Below, one piece after another: positions 60,091 to 64,000 of a stretch of 64,000 nucleotides of DNA. Positions within the stretch are counted from its first letter, which is position 1; the number at the start of each line of letters is the position of its first letter. The stretch is from the NCBI GenBank assembly GCA_019843655.1, contig JACDQD010000002.1:12981154-13045153 (forward strand). Direction: 5' to 3'. A model generated the notes under the pieces. That model was not told where the DNA came from and did not search any database. It saw only the letters and a program-made list of their open reading frames with translations. This stretch comes from Lethocerus indicus (taxonomy: Eukaryota > Arthropoda > Insecta > Hemiptera > Belostomatidae). The position numbers and the translations under genes were made by a program.

Positions 60091-61270
60091 AGGAGGAGAA
60101 TTTTCGGTACAATAGGCGGTTAATTGCCTCAACTGGAAATCGAATGTTTTTCCGAGAAAATCACCGTGGGGGGGGGGGTATTGCAAAGTCTTAAGGCCTC
60201 CGAAAGGAAAGACGTCTGTAAAGCTTTTCCCATTTTGTGGTGCTAGTCACGGTGTTTGTTTGGCGGGGGTGGGGCGGGTCGGAGAAGGAGAGAAGTGAAG
60301 ACGGGAGAGCCGAAAGCGTTTGTTGCTGATTGTTGGTGACAGTAACGCTAGACCCTAATTGCTGTCAAGCCCAATTGGGCACACTGTCCTTCTGCCCGAC
60401 CCACACTTGTCCCTTTACCAGAGTGAGCGCTCCTTTTTAAGCCCTCGCTCGGAAGAAAAGCATTCGGTCAGTTACGGGGGTTGTCACACTCTCCAAATTG
60501 TGCAGGTAGTTTATGTGCAGGCACATACAGTAAAAAGTGTTATGTGTATAAACGGAAATATCAATTGCCCTGATAATATTACTAGGACGTAAGCCAAAAG
60601 AACGATTTTGAAGTTATTTTCTCGCACTGTCCGCGGTAATTGTTGTTTTCTTATCTATTACTATATTCGGTGGCGTTTAAGGCGGATATTTTGCTCTGGA
60701 TTAATAACTAAGACGGTTATAAAGAAAGAACCCTTGATAAGGACACTAGGTTGTTATAGACTCCGGAACTAAGTTTCCGCTCTGGTCCGATGGCTTCTTC
60801 TGAGTCTCGTTTCTGGGACAGCTCCCCAGCGGCGCCCGAAGGAACGTTCGGGCGGATCGATTTGTGACCGACTTAGAGTAGGCCGGAAATATTGCCCCGG
60901 CCCCAGTCGTAAACTACCCCGTGTTACTGGTCCCTACCTGAAAACCTCCACTCCACTATCGGAACCCCGTTTCGAACTTGAAGCTGGGCCCCGTCCTCAA
61001 ATCTGTTACGAACATAATTGCGGATTACTTTAATTAAGTTACCGCGAAACCGATTATATTTCAGTCGGCATATTTGAGACGTACAAATTTTACCGTATTC
61101 TTCTCGGGTTCCAGAGACGAGTTTACCCCGTTTCATACCGATTACTGAGATATACTGTAACGTCATCACGGGCGACTTCGGAATTATTTCCTCAAAACAC
61201 TCTGACATTAACCTTCCCATCATCTCGGGAACAAACTTTTCTTTAATTGCAAGTTCAATTAATTGAATGT
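60091..61270. other. GC-rich patches (60091-60560, 60780-61250)
   Basis: A G11 run (60168-60178). A G-rich segment at 60264-60279 has three G tracts. No recognisable protein. Confidence 0.35.
60168..60178 (+). repeat. G11 homopolymer
   Basis: Eleven G in a row. Confidence 0.9.
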
Positions 61271-61930
61271 AAGGAGCTCACCAATAGTCTCGAGTTTGCC
61301 CAGTTACGATTAGTGTAATGCAACAACGATAATACTCCAAACAGTATTTTGATGTTGTTGTTGAAAGTTATAAAAGACGTCGTTATATGTATACAATAGC
61401 TCATCGGTCTGGTTCGCTCTGAATCGAGTGGCTGGGACCGTCTGGGAGAGATGGGACGGCTCGCGGGAACACTCACCCGCTTGAAGTTGGAGGAGGCGGC
61501 CCACTAACGGACCAAGTTGGCGCCACACCGCATCGCCCAGTAAACTGTAACAACTGGGCGCGATTGTTTTTACGGGATCCGAGACAGAGGCCCGCCGGGT
61601 GCCGGCTCGCAGTTGGCCCCACTCCCTTTCCTGCAGTTTCTCTAAGCGATAGTTAAAGTTTCGGGCAACAATAATAAACGTCAATTAAGCTTAACTTCCG
61701 CTTCGCCGAATGAACACGCACCCCCGCCCGACCACCTAGGCAAATATTGTTGTTCAGAAGTTATACGAACGAACGAGGGGGGGGGCGAGCGAGCGAGCGT
61801 GAACAGCGCCAGAGCTTATGGATACTGAGCGCGCCGCTTTCAGCAACGGCCTGGTAATTTTCAGACGAAATTTACAATTGCCTCCCGATCTCCGCCTTTA
61901 TAAATCTCGCTCGCTAGAAAAAAACTGTAT
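61271..61930. other. GC-rich patch with G9 and (CGAG)n
   Basis: A 124-codon - frame (61684 down to 61310) begins at TTG, contains no internal Met and resembles no family. G9 (61777-61785) is flanked by GAAC-GAAC on the left and by CGAG repeats (61786-61798) on the right, a compound simple repeat. Confidence 0.4.
61777..61799 (+). repeat. G9 plus (CGAG)n compound simple repeat
   Basis: Nine G are followed by three CGAG units and a final CG. Confidence 0.9.
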
Positions 61931-63230
61931 GTATTGTGTGAAAAACCCGAACTGAGACCATTGCGATATCGCGGAGCGACATCAAAGTTCGAGTGCTCTC
62001 GGACCGATAAGTACATTGTAGCGCTCTAGTTTATTCTCATCCCATTATCATTTTGGGTGCCATTAACTCTCACAGTTGAAATACATTTCTCAGGTATATT
62101 TCAGAAACCAAAAATTGCTTCAGATGTGTGATGTTTTGAAAGATATATCGAGTTGTCACAATTGGGGAAAATAGATTGCATAACCTATTTAACTGGTTAT
62201 GAGCTATGTGTATGCTTGTTAAGTACCATGGAGAGCTTAAGACAGGTTATATACCAAATCATTGTTTCTCCTTTTTCCAATAGATCGATTCCTAATCTTC
62301 ATTTTTAATCAAATATATTATTTGAATTAATTATTATATTAATGAACCCTTATACTTGTTTAAATTAGACAAATGCCTACATATTAAACAAATATCAATC
62401 TGCATACTTCTGCGGAAAACTGAAACGTTACAATTTATTCACACCACGTTGGGAAACGAAGGTTTCTGAAAATTCCTTCTTCTAAAATAAACATTAGTTT
62501 ACGTTTCGTTATACCGTTATACAGTTATCAAACTCGAAAAAAAAACTCGAACCGATCCATGTTGAAAACCGGTCAACTGACGTGAAATTTCATGGCGAGA
62601 GAGCGTGTCGTCGATAGGTGCATAATTAGCCGTCCTTATTAGGGTGGCAGTGGCACACCAAGAGGCCTGACATATGTCCGCGCGAAAATTTCAACCAGAA
62701 ATGTCACCAGTGGCTCCTGGGGTTTACCCCAACCGCTTAATCAACATCCAAATATTGCACGGCCTCTATAGAAACTCAGAATCAGTCTGAACAAAACCTC
62801 CAAACAGGACGGTAAGCCGAAAATTCCGTGCCTCAATTTCAATGTGTATTTCACATGTATTTCATATATATTACACACATACACAAACACAGGTTTATAG
62901 GATTTTGCCCTTTTTCGGGATACCTTTTTTTCATTTGGCGCGCAAATTTCTGGCAATCGTCAACTTTCAACCGGCAAATTATTTATTCAAAGCGCTTTTA
63001 ATATAGAATTCGAGTTCAAGAGACGCTTGAACCTACACCAACTATGTTAACGTTTTATTTTTCGGGAATAAATTTGCAGTAATAATAAAGAATAAAACCC
63101 GTCATACAAAATGCACTAAACCCTAATCTTCTTCTGTAATCCGTTCTGAGTTTTACACCGATGAATATTTATGACCCATGCGAGAATATTAGTCCACGCG
63201 TTTGAATAAAATTTTGTTCGGATCCAATAA
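61931..63230. other. AT-rich non-coding stretch
   Basis: Nothing specific was seen. Confidence 0.5.
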
Positions 63231-63834
63231 ATAATTCCCGATTGGTGGGTGAGAGGGGGGGATCCTCCTTCGATCCCTTGAACTAGACTTGAATTTTAAT
63301 CTGGCCGGGCCCAGGCGAGATTGTTTCGGACGATAGCATAAAGTAGCCCTCCGGCCTCCACCAACCCGGCGCTATGGTTTAGACTAAGCCTTGTCTACGG
63401 TCGTCGGGACCCCGGCCCTCGTAAACTTTCCGAGTCTACCTCCGAGCATATCCTATCGGCTGTCCCCATTTTCCCCCCACCCGCTCCTCCTTACCACCAG
63501 TCCGGTAACACTTTGCGCTTCTTTCCAATAGAGCCGGAGTGCCAGTGTTCCAGTGGACGGAGGGGGTAGACAAACAAATATTTGAAAGGTCCCATTTTTT
63601 ACATTCCAATTTAACTTTTAAAAATTTAAACTTATTTGTATTATAACAGTAACTCTTCATAAATTATGATTTTTTAATTTAAATTTAATTTAAGTCGAAT
63701 TTCTTATAAGATTGTAAACTTATGAAACGAATTGTAAACTATTGTGAAACTAGTGACGGCATATGAACATATTGTATGTATGGAAGGAAGCATAGTCACA
63801 CAATTGATAAATTGATAAATATATACATACTTGA

Positions 63835-63881
<47 letters not shown>

Positions 63882-64000
63882 AACCTGTTCGACCTAAACA
63901 GATATCATTCTTTCATGGAACGAGGTTCGACCGAAAATAGGAGCCTATTTCCCTGTTGAAAACCGGACTGAATATCTGAAAGGTCAACGCGACACAATGG
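63231..64000. other. GC-rich patch (63231-63560) then AT-rich end with (AT)n
   Basis: The patch has G7 (63255-63261) and C-rich tracts near 63464-63485. After 63560 the sequence is AT-rich, with a tandem ATTGATAA pair near 63803-63818 and an (AT)n microsatellite at 63839-63877. Confidence 0.45.
63839..63877. repeat. (AT)n microsatellite
   Basis: A 39-nt AT dinucleotide tract. Confidence 0.96.

Noticed and set aside
61310..61684. - strand frame of 124 codons with a fairly protein-like composition
   Set aside because: Starts at TTG and has no internal Met; no domain recognised. It could be reconsidered if RNA evidence appears.
62747..62760. TATTGCAC resembling the miR-92 seed
   Set aside because: Agreement stops after eight bases and no hairpin partner is present.

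Overview
The window looks like 64 kb of non-coding nuclear DNA from a eukaryote, most likely an invertebrate animal. No reading frame can be recognised as a gene. The longest open frames are 120 to 162 codons. For random sequence of about 40% GC (an estimate by eye) I expect a longest stop-free run near 140 codons over six frames of 64 kb, so these lengths are close to chance, and they sit in GC-rich patches where stops are rarer. I found no rRNA, tRNA, CRISPR array, insertion sequence, reverse transcriptase or transposase. CpG is common throughout, even in AT-rich stretches, which argues against a methylated vertebrate genome. Nothing identifies the clade; an arthropod is a guess.

The layout is a mosaic. 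A long AT-rich background (A/T runs, AT microsatellites, AT palindromes) is interrupted every 1 to 4 kb by compositionally distinct GC-rich patches of 150 to 1100 bases. The patches contain whole TAAT/ATTA homeodomain cores, SOX (CCATTGTT), POU octamer, E-box, K50-homeodomain (GGATTA) and GCCGCCAT (Pho/YY1) words, and most of the C/G homopolymers and G-quadruplex motifs. This is the pattern expected of an intron or gene desert rich in cis-regulatory elements around a developmental regulator. That reading is inference; only conservation or chromatin data can establish it.

Region by region: 0 to 10 kb has patches at about 0.55, 1.65, 5.8 and 9.2 kb, a large hairpin at 1.75 kb, a GTCACGTGAC palindrome at 7.65 kb and an (AT)23 tract. 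At 10.8 to 12.0 kb lies the one clear duplication, two direct copies of a block of about 215 bases. At 12.3 to 17.4 kb there are four patches, one with a SOX-POU-GAGA cluster and one with a G4 motif fused to a GGATTAATC site. 17 to 30 kb is mostly AT-rich with patches near 20.2, 22.0, 24.2, 25.8, 26.9, 28.1 and 29.6 kb. 30.2 and 33.0 kb hold the densest homeodomain-type patches. 34 to 46 kb is the emptiest part, with an AT-palindrome field at 38.2 kb and a perfect 15-bp hairpin at 45.8 kb. 46.1 to 63.5 kb is the most patch-dense part, including a 1.1-kb patch at 46.1 to 47.2 kb, patches at 48.4, 49.4, 50.2, 51.2 and 53.0 kb, and a purine/GT/GAGA region at 54.3 to 55.2 kb that resembles insect Polycomb response elements in word content.

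No multi-gene system, defence island or biosynthetic cluster is visible. The most useful leads are the duplicated block, the candidate Polycomb-type element and the individual candidate enhancers.
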